Shown piece by piece: positions 1 to 7,821 of a stretch of DNA of 42,808 bases (the first letter of the stretch is position 1; each line of letters opens with the position of its first letter). The notes under the pieces are model-generated. The model ran no database searches and had not been told where the DNA came from. It was given only the letters and a program-made list of their open reading frames with translations. Location of the stretch: assembly GCA_017995345.1 (NCBI GenBank), contig JAGOJA010000007.1, forward strand, positions 1 through 42,808, written 5' to 3'. A program made the position numbers and the translations under genes. The DNA is from Flavobacterium sp. (GTDB lineage Bacteria > Bacteroidota > Bacteroidia > Flavobacteriales > Flavobacteriaceae).

Positions 1-1346
1 TAAATAAAAATAATTAAAAAATAATAAATTAATGCCGCTAAAATTGCTGAAATAGGAATAGTTAAAACCCAAGCCCAAATTAAACTTACGGTCATTCCCC
101 AACGTACTGCAGAGACCCTTCTAGTAAGTCCCACTCCAATTATAGATCCAGTAATTGTATGCGTTGTACTTACAGGCACTTTAAAATGTTCTGTAAAATA
201 CAAGGTTAAAGCTCCTGCAGTTTCAGCAGCAACACCTTCAAAAGAAGTCACTTTAGTAATTTTAGAACCCATTGTTTTTACAATTTTCCAACCTCCACTT
301 AAAGTTCCTGCTGCAATTGCAGAGTAACAAGCTAACGGAATCCATTCTGGCATTTTAAAATCCCCATTGTCATTTGGCAAAACTACATCCAACCAATCGG
401 GAAGGCTGTCCTGTGTAATTCCGCTAGTGTGAATATAAACAGTAACTGCTGCTGCAATAATACCCATTACTTTTTGAGAATCATTCCCACCGTGACCTAA
501 ACTAAAGGCTGCAGACGATAATAATTGCATTTTTTTTAATCCTGAATCTGCCTGATGAAGGTTTAAACTGCTAAATATTAAACAAAAAAGACTTACTGTT
601 AATATAATAAATGCAACCAAAAACCATTTTATATTGTGTGATTCAAAAACAACACTCCAGAAATGAGAATCAAAGCGAGGTTTTTTAATGTCCTCGTAAT
701 AAATCATCTGACTTTCTACAAACCAAATCGTTAGCAACATTAAAGCTACTGTAAATAGTTTAGGATAAATACTTTTTTTAGAAGCATTAAGTAGCCAAAT
801 AGATATTAAATACGACATTATCGCCCCTAAAACAGGAGCTAAAACGATAAAAGCAATGATGATTAAAACTCCTGAAGGAAAACCACCATCTTTTCCAGCC
901 GTGTACCAGTTTACGGTATCGTACCAATGTGCGGCATACGTTTGAGCACCATCTACTGCGGTATACTCAAAAAAGCCGTGAACAGCAATTGCATGCGCAA
1001 TAGCTGCTCCAGCAAAACCACCAATTAGTGTATGTGAAGAACTCGACGGAATTCCTTGCCACCACGTAAATAAATTCCAAATAATAGCAGCAATAACGCC
1101 TGCAAGAATAACAACCAAATTAATTTCAGAAGTGTTTGCCGTTTTAGCAACCGTATCAGCCACACCAAAACCAAAAACCCAATAGGCTAAAAAGTTAAAA
1201 AAAGCTGCCCAAACTACGGCCTGAAAAGGAGTTAGTACTTTTGTAGCAACAACGGTTGCTATAGCATTGGCGGCATCATGAAAACCATTAATGTAATCAA
1301 AGATTAAAGCCAGTACTATGATAACTATAAGTAGCGTAAATTCCAT
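1..1346 (-). CDS. Inorganic phosphate transporter, PiT family (C-terminus at window edge)
   Basis: Integral membrane carrier that imports inorganic phosphate with a cation. The frame from the ATG at 1346 is open to the edge, giving 448 codons; the next codon begins TA, so the natural stop may lie exactly at the edge. The N-terminal PiT signature is visible (FDYINGFHDAANAIAT near residue 14) and its duplicated counterpart lies in the C-terminal half (SLGHGGNDSQKVMG, later PVSTTHTITGSIIG). Alternating hydrophobic segments fit the usual 10-12 membrane helices. It lies 30 bp downstream of the DUF47 gene, the usual pairing for PiT carriers. The family is clear; phosphate as substrate is inferred from the family. 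Confidence 0.9.
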   Translation of the reverse strand, partial: MEFTLLIVIIVLALIFDYINGFHDAANAIATVVATKVLTPFQAVVWAAFFNFLAYWVFGFGVADTVAKTANTSEINLVVILAGVIAAIIWNLFTWWQGIPSSSSHTLIGGFAGAAIAHAIAVHGFFEYTAVDGAQTYAAHWYDTVNWYTAGKDGGFPSGVLIIIAFIVLAPVLGAIMSYLISIWLLNASKKSIYPKLFTVALMLLTIWFVESQMIYYEDIKKPRFDSHFWSVVFESHNIKWFLVAFIILTVSLFCLIFSSLNLHQADSGLKKMQLLSSAAFSLGHGGNDSQKVMGIIAAAVTVYIHTSGITQDSLPDWLDVVLPNDNGDFKMPEWIPLACYSAIAAGTLSGGWKIVKTMGSKITKVTSFEGVAAETAGALTLYFTEHFKVPVSTTHTITGSIIGVGLTRRVSAVRWGMTVSLIWAWVLTIPISAILAALIYYFLIIFI

Positions 1347-1376
1347 AATTATAATTTCAGAATAAAATGGATTAGA

Positions 1377-2021
1377 TTAAGAATGTTTTACGGAAATTGA
1401 TTCTAAAATACTCGCTACACTTTTACATTTATCAGCGGCAGTTTCTAAAACTGACAATACCTCTTTGTACTTGATAATATTTTTTGCGTCAGTTTCATTT
1501 TCGAACAAATCAAGAACTGCTTTGTCATAAACATTATCTGATTTATTTTCCAACTTATTAATTCTAACAATAGCGTCAGTGATGTTTTTCATTTTCTTCA
1601 AATCTCTCAATTCTCTAACCGCTACATCAATATTTTGACACGCTTCAAGATTGATTTCTGTCAATTTTCTAATTGATTTTGTAATTTTATCGACTTGATA
1701 TAAACGCATTCTACTCGCAGCTCCATGAAGATTGTCAGCTACATTATCAATTGAAATGATCAAAGAGTGTATGTCCTCTCTATCAAATGGAGTTATAAAA
1801 TTCCTACTTAATTCTAAATTTGTTTGACGTGTGATATCTTCTCCTTTTTGTTCCAAAGCATCAATTTTTTGAAAAAGAACTTCGCGTTCCTTCAAAGGTA
1901 GATTAACGGCTTCGTGCAAATTTGTCGCAATTTCGATTAGGTTGCTTGATGCTTGTTCGAAAAGAGGAAAGAACTTTGTGTCTTTAGGAACCAAAAATTG
2001 GAAAAAATTATTTATATTCAT
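1377..2021 (-). CDS. DUF47 family (PhoU-like) protein, PiT partner
   Basis: A soluble, all-helical 214-residue protein of the DUF47/TIGR00153 family, related to PhoU. Such proteins are nearly always encoded next to a PiT transporter and are thought to modulate its activity. Family-like segments are visible in the middle (FDREDIHSLIISIDNVADNLHGAA) and near the C-terminus (KYKEVLSVLETAADKCKSVA). The start is ATG at 2021, with a TAnnTTTG box about 20 bp upstream. It is very probably co-transcribed with the PiT gene. The regulatory role is family knowledge, not shown by the sequence. Confidence 0.88.
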   Translation of the reverse strand: MNINNFFQFLVPKDTKFFPLFEQASSNLIEIATNLHEAVNLPLKEREVLFQKIDALEQKGEDITRQTNLELSRNFITPFDREDIHSLIISIDNVADNLHGAASRMRLYQVDKITKSIRKLTEINLEACQNIDVAVRELRDLKKMKNITDAIVRINKLENKSDNVYDKAVLDLFENETDAKNIIKYKEVLSVLETAADKCKSVASILESISVKHS

Positions 2022-2041
2022 TTACTTTAAATTTAGAGCGA

Positions 2042-2068
2042 CAAAACTAATATATTATTTAATACCAA
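2042..2068 (-). promoter_or_regulatory. Predicted Bacteroidota promoter of the DUF47-PiT operon
   Basis: Read on the minus strand, TTG (2068-2066) and TAGTTTTG (2049-2042, matching TAnnTTTG) are separated by 16 bp, a little shorter than the usual spacing of about 19. Transcription would begin near 2035, leaving a leader of about 15 nt before the ATG at 2021. The box lies between the end of the ammonia-lyase gene and DUF47, so the two genes need not be one operon. Confidence 0.5.
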
Positions 2069-2076
2069 TGTTAAGT

Positions 2077-3585
2077 TTATATTAACAAATCGGTTTCTAT
2101 TTGAAAAGAATTTAAAAAAGAAACCGTTTTTTCAATATCATAATGTAAAATTCTGTCTTCTTTTATAAAAGGAACTTCTTCACGATACGCTTTTAAAAAC
2201 ATTTCAATAAAATCACTGGACTGCAATGGCCGTCTATATTCAATCGCTTGCGAGGCATTCATTAATTCGATTGCTAAAATTCGCTCTAAATTATCTAAAA
2301 CTCGCAATGCCTTTGTAGCAGCATTTGCCCCCATGCTTACGTGATCTTCTTGCCCATTACTCGAAACAATACTATCAATACTTGCTGGTGTTGCCAGTTG
2401 TTTATTTTGACTGGCAATACTAGCCGCTGTGTATTGCGGAATCATTAAACCAGAATTCAATCCTGGATTATCAACTAAAAATGCTGGAAGATTTCTAGTT
2501 CCGGAGATCAATTGATAGGTTCTGCGTTCTGATATACTTCCTAATTCCGCCAAGGCAATTGCCATAAAATCTAAGGCTAAAGCCAAAGGCTGACCGTGAA
2601 AATTCCCGCCAGATATGATTTGGTCGCTTTCGATAAATATATTAGGATTATCCGTCACTGAATTAATCTCCGTTTTAAAAACTTTTTTGGCGTAATCAAT
2701 GGCATCTTTTGAGGCACCATGAACTTGTGGCATACATCTAAAAGAATAAGGATCTTGAACATGGACCTTAGGTTGTTCTATAATTTCACTTCCATCAAGG
2801 AAACCTTTTATACGACTTGCTGTTACAATTTGTCCTTTGTGAGGTCTAATAAAATGGATTAATTCATTGAATGGCTCTATTCGCCCGTCAAAACCTTCAA
2901 GTGAAATAGCACCTATCAAATCAGCCAAATATGAAAATTTATTTGCTTTCAATAAAATATGCGCTCCGTAGGCACTCATAAATTGCGTTCCATTCAATAA
3001 AGCCAATCCTTCTTTTGATTGTAACACTATTGGTTCCCAATCAAAACGTTTCATAATTGTACTCGAATGCACTTTTTTCCCTTCAAAATAAACTTCACCT
3101 TCGCCTAATAAAGGTAATGATAAATGAGCCAAAGGTGCTAAATCTCCAGACGCTCCCAGCGAACCTTGAGTATAAATAACAGGAAGAATATCATTGTTAT
3201 AAAATGCAATCAATCGCTCTACTGTTTGTAATTGTATTCCAGAATGCCCATAGCTTAATGATTGAATCTTAAACAACAACATCAGTTTTACAATTTCGGT
3301 TGGTACTTCTTCACCAGTTCCGCAAGAATGGGATTTGACTAAATTTTCCTGAAGTTTTGATAAATTATCGTTGGATATTTTAACATTACAAAGGGATCCA
3401 AAACCCGTATTTATACCATAAATAGGATCCGAATGTGAAGCCATTTTTTTGTCTAAATAATCACGACATTTTTGAATATTTATTTTTGCCTCCTCTGAAA
3501 GTGCTAATGATTTATCACACGAAACAATTTCAGCTAATGTTTCAAGGCTAAGTAATTCAGTACTAATATAATGCGTATTATCCAT
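2077..3585 (-). CDS. hutH: Histidine ammonia-lyase family enzyme
   Basis: Aromatic amino acid lyase of 502 residues, the usual length for HutH, which deaminates histidine to urocanate. The Ala-Ser-Gly triplet that cyclises to the MIO electrophile is at residues 145-147 (GSLGASGDLAPLAH). The conserved Tyr (YGINTGFG, Tyr56) and the KSHSCGTGE loop near 85-93 are also present, as is the later QEDHVSMG motif near residue 414. No hutU, hutI or hutG gene is adjacent, so use in histidine breakdown is not confirmed by context; a tyrosine or phenylalanine lyase of the same fold cannot be excluded. The start at 3585 is an ATG. The enzyme class is certain, the substrate less so. Confidence 0.85.
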   Translation of the reverse strand: MDNTHYISTELLSLETLAEIVSCDKSLALSEEAKINIQKCRDYLDKKMASHSDPIYGINTGFGSLCNVKISNDNLSKLQENLVKSHSCGTGEEVPTEIVKLMLLFKIQSLSYGHSGIQLQTVERLIAFYNNDILPVIYTQGSLGASGDLAPLAHLSLPLLGEGEVYFEGKKVHSSTIMKRFDWEPIVLQSKEGLALLNGTQFMSAYGAHILLKANKFSYLADLIGAISLEGFDGRIEPFNELIHFIRPHKGQIVTASRIKGFLDGSEIIEQPKVHVQDPYSFRCMPQVHGASKDAIDYAKKVFKTEINSVTDNPNIFIESDQIISGGNFHGQPLALALDFMAIALAELGSISERRTYQLISGTRNLPAFLVDNPGLNSGLMIPQYTAASIASQNKQLATPASIDSIVSSNGQEDHVSMGANAATKALRVLDNLERILAIELMNASQAIEYRRPLQSSDFIEMFLKAYREEVPFIKEDRILHYDIEKTVSFLNSFQIETDLLI

Positions 3586-3986
3586 TTTGATAGTGTTTAA
3601 AAGGTAAAATTGAATAAATCTTTATAAATACACAACATTTATTAACAATAATTTAAATTTAACAGTCAAACAAAACCAAATAATAAATTTCATGCAAATA
3701 TTCTTATACGACTTAAACCGTAAAAATTTTAATTGTTCATTCTTCTCTTCTTTAGAATATCAAAGCAATCCTTGAGTTTAATCACAAACAAGTTTAGCGT
3801 ATTTTGAATACAATTAAGTCCAAAATGAGTCCTTTGAATGCCACATATTTATATTTTATCAAAATTACAAAACACACAAATATATACGAATAACTCCATC
3901 TGAGACTTGATACATCATACAATATTCAATTATTCGCAAATAGGACTTAAAATTATCAAATATTCGCAAAAACACAATTAAACAAC
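3586..3986. other. Intergenic region upstream of the thr promoter
   Basis: Very AT-rich gap between divergent hutH and the threonine operon. I see no convincing ORF. It contains two copies of TATTCGCAAA at 3931-3940 and 3961-3970, just upstream of the predicted thr promoter (reported separately). No clear TAnnTTTG box for hutH was found; the nearest variant on the minus strand is TACCTTTT. Confidence 0.6.
3931..3970 (+). repeat. Tandem TATTCGCAAA pair, 30 bp period, upstream of the thr promoter
   Basis: The 10-mer TATTCGCAAA occurs at 3931-3940 and again at 3961-3970, exactly 30 bp apart (about three helical turns). The second copy ends 17 bp before the predicted -33 element. Same-face spacing of identical words next to a promoter suggests an operator for a dimeric or multimeric regulator, but the word is AT-rich and may be chance. 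Confidence 0.35.
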
Positions 3987-4016
3987 TTGTTTCTTTTATA
4001 AAAAACTGTATTTTTG
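3987..4016 (+). promoter_or_regulatory. Predicted promoter of the threonine operon
   Basis: TTG at 3987-3989 and TATTTTTG at 4009-4016 match the Bacteroidota consensus (TTTG/TTG, about 19 bp, TAnnTTTG) with a spacer of exactly 19 bp. Transcription should start near 4020-4024, only a few bases before the leader-peptide ATG at 4027, so the leader mRNA would be leaderless or nearly so. The transcribed region before thrA is then about 280 nt. Confidence 0.75.
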
Positions 4017-4026
4017 GAACATCAAA

Positions 4027-4131
4027 ATGGTAAACAACAAAACAACATATCGCCCTACGATAACAACTCAAATTTGGGTTGGCACTGCTGTTACGTCTAC
4101 TACAACAACTACAACTACCCCATTGGGGTAA
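4027..4131 (+). CDS. Threonine-rich leader peptide of the thr operon (34 aa)
   Basis: A short ORF from ATG (4027) to TAA (4129-4131). Of its 34 codons 14 are threonine, with seven consecutive Thr codons at residues 25-31 (4099-4119). It begins MVNNKTTYRPTITTQIW and ends in PLG. Two Ile codons also occur. This is the layout of the enterobacterial ThrL peptide, in which a ribosome starved for charged tRNA-Thr stalls on the run and changes RNA folding ahead of thrA. It starts about 5 nt after the predicted transcription start and ends 169 nt before thrA. The codon run, position and promoter are seen directly; attenuation is inferred. The peptide itself probably has no function beyond sensing. 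Confidence 0.85.
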   Translation: MVNNKTTYRPTITTQIWVGTAVTSTTTTTTTPLG

Positions 4132-4167
4132 ACATTCAACATATAATCCAATTTATTATTATTTTTT
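4117..4167 (+). promoter_or_regulatory. Candidate attenuator with mutually exclusive hairpins
   Basis: ACCCC (4117-4121) and GGGGT (4125-4129) can form a tight hairpin at the end of the leader ORF. ATTGG (4122-4126) can instead pair with CCAAT (4148-4152), extended by one G-U pair, and that stem is followed at once by a T-rich tract (4152-4167). The two stems share the G run, so only one can form. The second resembles a weak intrinsic terminator and the first an anti-terminator. The terminator stem is short with an 18-20 nt loop, so the exact folds are uncertain. Confidence 0.45.
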
Positions 4168-4300
4168 CAGAAGAAAGAAAGTCTTTGAGTATATAATAAA
4201 AAGTTACATTTTTTAAAACACAACACACACATTTTAATCGCCAGCATTCAATTCATTTCGAAAACGACGATTTCCTATTACATAAAAAAAACAACTTGTT

Positions 4301-6748
4301 ATGAGAGTATTAAAATTTGGCGGATCATCGGTTGCCAATGCACAAAACATAAAACTGGTTTTAGATATTGTTGTCAATAAAGCAAAAGAAGAAAAATTAA
4401 TCGTTGTGGTTTCTGCTTTTAGCAAAATCACTGATTTACTTCAACTTGCTTCTCAAAAAGCAGCCGCTGGAGACGAAAGTTTCAAAGAAATTCTTGCTGA
4501 TTTAGAAACAAAACATTTAGATGCTTTGAAAGAACTTATTCCGGTAAGCGAACAAAGTAGCCTTTTGAGTCATATCAAGAGAATCATCAATCATCTTGAA
4601 ACTTTATTAGACGGTTGTTATCTTCTGGGTGAATTATCTCCAAGAACATCAGATACTATTTTGAGTTTTGGTGAATTATTGTCTTCCTATATTATTGCAG
4701 AAGCTTTAAAACAAAAACTAAAAAATAGCAGTTATAAAGACAGTCGCGAACTGATAAAAACCAACAATAGTTTTGGAAAAGCAGTCGTAAATTTTGATGT
4801 ATCCAATAAATTAATTGTTGATTTTTTTGCTTCGAATGAAAATCAGGTGGTCGTTATGCCTGGATTTATTGCTGCTTCTTTAGACGGAATCAATACTACT
4901 TTAGGTCGCGGTGGCTCTGATTATACGGCTGCAATTCTTGCTGGAGCATTACACGCAAACGAATTAGAAATCTGGACTGACGTCAACGGAATGTTTACAG
5001 CTAATCCAAAAATTGTAAAACAAGCGCAACCTATTGTATTTATTTCCTATCAGGAAGCGATGGAATTATCTCATTTTGGAGCCAAAGTTTTATATCCACC
5101 AACGATTCAGCCCGTATTGAGAAAAAATATTCCAATTTTGATCAAAAATACTTTTGAACCAGCCGCAGATGGAACCTACATTTCCAATCAAGAGATGGAT
5201 CATACGAATCCTGTAAAAGGAATTAGCCATATTGACAATATTACTTTGATAACGCTTGAAGGCTCTGGTATGATTGGAGTTTCAGGTTCTTCCAAAAGGC
5301 TTTTTGAAGTATTATCCAATAAAAATATCAACGTAATTTTCATCACGCAAGCCTCATCAGAACATTCGATTTGCATCGGAATTCTAAATTCGGATGCGGA
5401 TGTCGCCGAAGATGCAATCAACAAAGCTTTTGAAGTGGAAATTTCACAAAATAAAATAGACCCTTGCATTGTTGAAAAAAACCTTTGCATCATCGCTTTG
5501 GTTGGCGAAAATATGAAAAACCATCAAGGTTTAAGTGGTCGAATGTTTAGTACTTTGGGCAAAAACAACGTCAACATCCGTGCAATTGCGCAAGGCGCTT
5601 CTGAAAGAAATATTTCGGCTGTCATCAACGAAAGAGATGTAAAGAAAGCTTTAAACACGCTACACGAAAACTTTTTCGAAGAAAACACCAAACAATTAAA
5701 CCTATTTGTCATGGGCGTTGGGAATGTAGGAGAAAAATTCATCGAACAAATTCACCAACAAAAGAAATTCCTAAAAGACAATCTGAAAATAAACCTGCGC
5801 GTTATTGCTTTGTCAAATTCCCGAAAAATGCATTTTGACGAAGAAGGAATTTCTTTAAAAGAGTGGCAATTCGCATTAGAAACCGGAGAACCTACGGATA
5901 AAGAAAAATTTATTAGCAATGTGAAAGAACTTAATTTACGTAACAGTATTTTTGTGGACATTACAGCAAATGAAAGCGTATCTAAAACCTACGAACACTA
6001 TTTAAAACGAAATATTGCCGTTGTAACTTGTAACAAAATTGCTTGTGCTTCAGCGTACGATAATTATACAAAACTAAAAAAGTTGTCAAGACAGTTTAAT
6101 GCGCCTTTTCTTTTTGAAACCAATGTAGGAGCTGGATTACCAATCATAGATACGGTAAAAAACCTCGTTGCTTCCGGAGATAAAGTCAATAAAATTCAAG
6201 CGGTTTTATCAGGAAGTTTGAACTTTATCTTTAATAATTTCGACGAGAAAAACACTTTTCATGATGTCGTAAAAGAAGCTGGTGTACAAGGATTTACTGA
6301 GCCAGATCCCAAGATTGATTTGAGCGGAATTGACGTAGCCAGAAAAATATTGATTTTGATACGTGAAAGCGGTTACAAAATGGAAATTGAAGAAATCACC
6401 AACGAATCGTTCCTGCCGGCAGCATGTTTGGATACCACAACAAATGAAGCGTTTTTTGAATCTTTACAAACACATGCCGCTCATTTTGAAGCTATTTATA
6501 AGGAAGCATTGAGCAAAGATTCTCGATTGAAATACGTGGCGCAATTTGAAAACGGAAAAGCAAATGTTGGGTTGCGATTCATTCCTAAAGACCATCCTTT
6601 TTATAATCTGGAAGGAAAAGACAACATCGTATTGTTCTTTACAGATCGTTACATAGACCAACCGCTATTGATAAAAGGTGCAGGTGCTGGAGCGGAAGTT
6701 ACCGCTTCAGGAATATTTGCTGATGTGATTAGAATAGGAAACGTATAA
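4301..6748 (+). CDS. thrA: Bifunctional aspartate kinase / homoserine dehydrogenase I
   Basis: An 815-residue fusion enzyme catalysing two steps of the aspartate pathway: phosphorylation of aspartate and NAD(P)H-dependent reduction of aspartate semialdehyde to homoserine. The kinase begins with the classic MRVLKFGGSSVAN and carries LGRGGSDYTA near residue 204. Central ACT-type regulatory segments follow (VSGSSKRLFEVLSNKNINV; GLSGRMFSTLGKNNVNIRAI). The dehydrogenase starts near residue 466 with the nucleotide-binding loop LFVMGVGNVG and includes ETNVGAGLPII. Length and order match E. coli ThrA (about 820 aa). It is the first enzyme gene of thrA-B-C and lies behind the leader peptide, so it is probably controlled by attenuation, and by feedback through the ACT domains as in the family. 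Confidence 0.97.
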   Translation: MRVLKFGGSSVANAQNIKLVLDIVVNKAKEEKLIVVVSAFSKITDLLQLASQKAAAGDESFKEILADLETKHLDALKELIPVSEQSSLLSHIKRIINHLETLLDGCYLLGELSPRTSDTILSFGELLSSYIIAEALKQKLKNSSYKDSRELIKTNNSFGKAVVNFDVSNKLIVDFFASNENQVVVMPGFIAASLDGINTTLGRGGSDYTAAILAGALHANELEIWTDVNGMFTANPKIVKQAQPIVFISYQEAMELSHFGAKVLYPPTIQPVLRKNIPILIKNTFEPAADGTYISNQEMDHTNPVKGISHIDNITLITLEGSGMIGVSGSSKRLFEVLSNKNINVIFITQASSEHSICIGILNSDADVAEDAINKAFEVEISQNKIDPCIVEKNLCIIALVGENMKNHQGLSGRMFSTLGKNNVNIRAIAQGASERNISAVINERDVKKALNTLHENFFEENTKQLNLFVMGVGNVGEKFIEQIHQQKKFLKDNLKINLRVIALSNSRKMHFDEEGISLKEWQFALETGEPTDKEKFISNVKELNLRNSIFVDITANESVSKTYEHYLKRNIAVVTCNKIACASAYDNYTKLKKLSRQFNAPFLFETNVGAGLPIIDTVKNLVASGDKVNKIQAVLSGSLNFIFNNFDEKNTFHDVVKEAGVQGFTEPDPKIDLSGIDVARKILILIRESGYKMEIEEITNESFLPAACLDTTTNEAFFESLQTHAAHFEAIYKEALSKDSRLKYVAQFENGKANVGLRFIPKDHPFYNLEGKDNIVLFFTDRYIDQPLLIKGAGAGAEVTASGIFADVIRIGNV

Positions 6749-6754
6749 GAAATA

Positions 6755-6795
6755 GTTTAAAGTTTCAAGTTCTACAACTAGCAACAACTTTAAAC
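6755..6795. repeat. Inverted repeat in the thrA-thrB gap
   Basis: GTTTAAAGTT (6755-6764) is perfectly inverted as AACTTTAAAC (6786-6795), with inner and flanking GTTTCA / TGAAAC words. It fills almost the whole 62 bp gap. The tail lacks a T-run, so this is not a terminator. Its word style is like other intergenic repeats in this window. Confidence 0.6.
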
Positions 6796-6810
6796 CTGAA
6801 ACAAAAAATT

Positions 6811-7731
6811 ATGAATGAAATAAAAATATTTTGCCCTGCCACTATTGCCAATCTTTCCTGTGGATTTGATGTCCTTGGACTGTGTTTAGAAACTGCAGGT
6901 GACGAAATGATTATTCGGAAATCAGATATAAAAGGGGTTCGCATCACTAAAGTTGTGGGAGCCGACTTACCTTTGGAAACCGAAAAAAATGTGGCTGGAA
7001 TAGCTGCTTTGGCAATGTTGGAAGCTATTGAAACAGAATTTGGATTCGAAATTGAAATCTACAAAAACATCAAAGCTGGAAGTGGAATTGGAAGCAGTGC
7101 TGCGAGTTCTGCTGGAGCGGTTTTTGGAATCAATGAATTATTGGGACGACCATTTACCCGAAAAGAATTGGTTTTATTTGCCATGCAAGGTGAAAAATTA
7201 GCCAGTGGAAACGCTCATGCGGATAACGTGGCGCCTTGTCTTTTGGGTGGATTTACTTTGGTACGAAGCTCTAGTCCATTGGACATTATTAAGATCGAAA
7301 GTCCATCGGAATTGTTTGCAACGGTGGTTCATCCCCAAATAGAATTGAAAACTTCGGATGCACGTTCCGTATTGAAACAAACTGTTTCCTTGAAAAGTGC
7401 CATCACACAATGGGGAAATGTAGGCGGATTAATTGCTGGCTTGTACACCAAAGATTATGACTTAATCGGTAGGTCGTTGCATGATGAAATCATAGAGCCG
7501 TTAAGAAGTGTTTTGATTCCTGGATTTGATTTAATCAAAAAAACAGCCTACGAAAACGGAGCTTTAGGTTCTGGCATTTCGGGCTCTGGCCCTTCTATTT
7601 TTGCTTTAAGCAAAGGAAAAGAAACCGCTGATAAAATAGCCAAAGCCATGAGTGCTGTGTATAGCGCAATGAATTTACCCTATGAAATTCACGTTTCTAA
7701 AGTGAATGATGAGGGGATCAAAATAATGTAA
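6811..7731 (+). CDS. thrB: Homoserine kinase
   Basis: A 306-residue GHMP-family kinase that phosphorylates homoserine with ATP, the step between ThrA and ThrC. The N-terminus (CPATIANLSCGFDVLGLCL) is the typical GHMP start. The phosphate-binding loop GSGIGSSAASSAGA lies near residues 90-103, and the C-terminal GSGISGSGPSIFAL motif near residue 252. The length is normal. ATG at 6811 follows the thrA stop by 62 bp, a gap filled by an inverted repeat, so co-transcription is likely. Confidence 0.96.
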   Translation: MNEIKIFCPATIANLSCGFDVLGLCLETAGDEMIIRKSDIKGVRITKVVGADLPLETEKNVAGIAALAMLEAIETEFGFEIEIYKNIKAGSGIGSSAASSAGAVFGINELLGRPFTRKELVLFAMQGEKLASGNAHADNVAPCLLGGFTLVRSSSPLDIIKIESPSELFATVVHPQIELKTSDARSVLKQTVSLKSAITQWGNVGGLIAGLYTKDYDLIGRSLHDEIIEPLRSVLIPGFDLIKKTAYENGALGSGISGSGPSIFALSKGKETADKIAKAMSAVYSAMNLPYEIHVSKVNDEGIKIM

Positions 7732-7738
7732 GAATTTT

Positions 7739-7804
7739 GATTAACTATTTTTGATTTCTGATGTAACTTCCGTTGCGGAAATCTTAAATCAAAAATCGTT
7801 AATC
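7739..7804. repeat. Large intergenic inverted repeat between thrB and thrC
   Basis: A 19-nt arm at 7739-7757 (GATTAACTATTTTTGATTT) is inverted at 7786-7804 with 18 of 19 positions complementary. A nested GC-richer hairpin, TTCCG (7768-7772) with CGGAA (7776-7780), forms the tip. The element occupies nearly the whole 90 bp gap inside an operon and lacks a terminator tail. From memory, gattaacgattt-type words recur between Flavobacterium genes; copy number must be counted in the genome. Confidence 0.7.
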
Positions 7805-7821
7805 TTCAATCAAAAATCAAA

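Noticed and set aside
3865..4071. 68-codon minus-strand ORF upstream of hutH
   Set aside because: It overlaps the thr promoter and leader region in antisense, has no recognisable motif and no promoter.
4014..4196. 60-codon plus-strand ORF overlapping the thr leader
   Set aside because: It is an out-of-frame shadow of the Thr-rich leader ORF: Asn/Tyr-rich only because it reads ACA/ACT repeats in another frame.
3980..4300. Repeat of AAACAACTTGTT near the thr promoter (about 3980) and just before thrA (about 4289)
   Set aside because: Twelve bases in AT-rich DNA; the second copy has no -7 box with correct spacing, so a second promoter is not supported.
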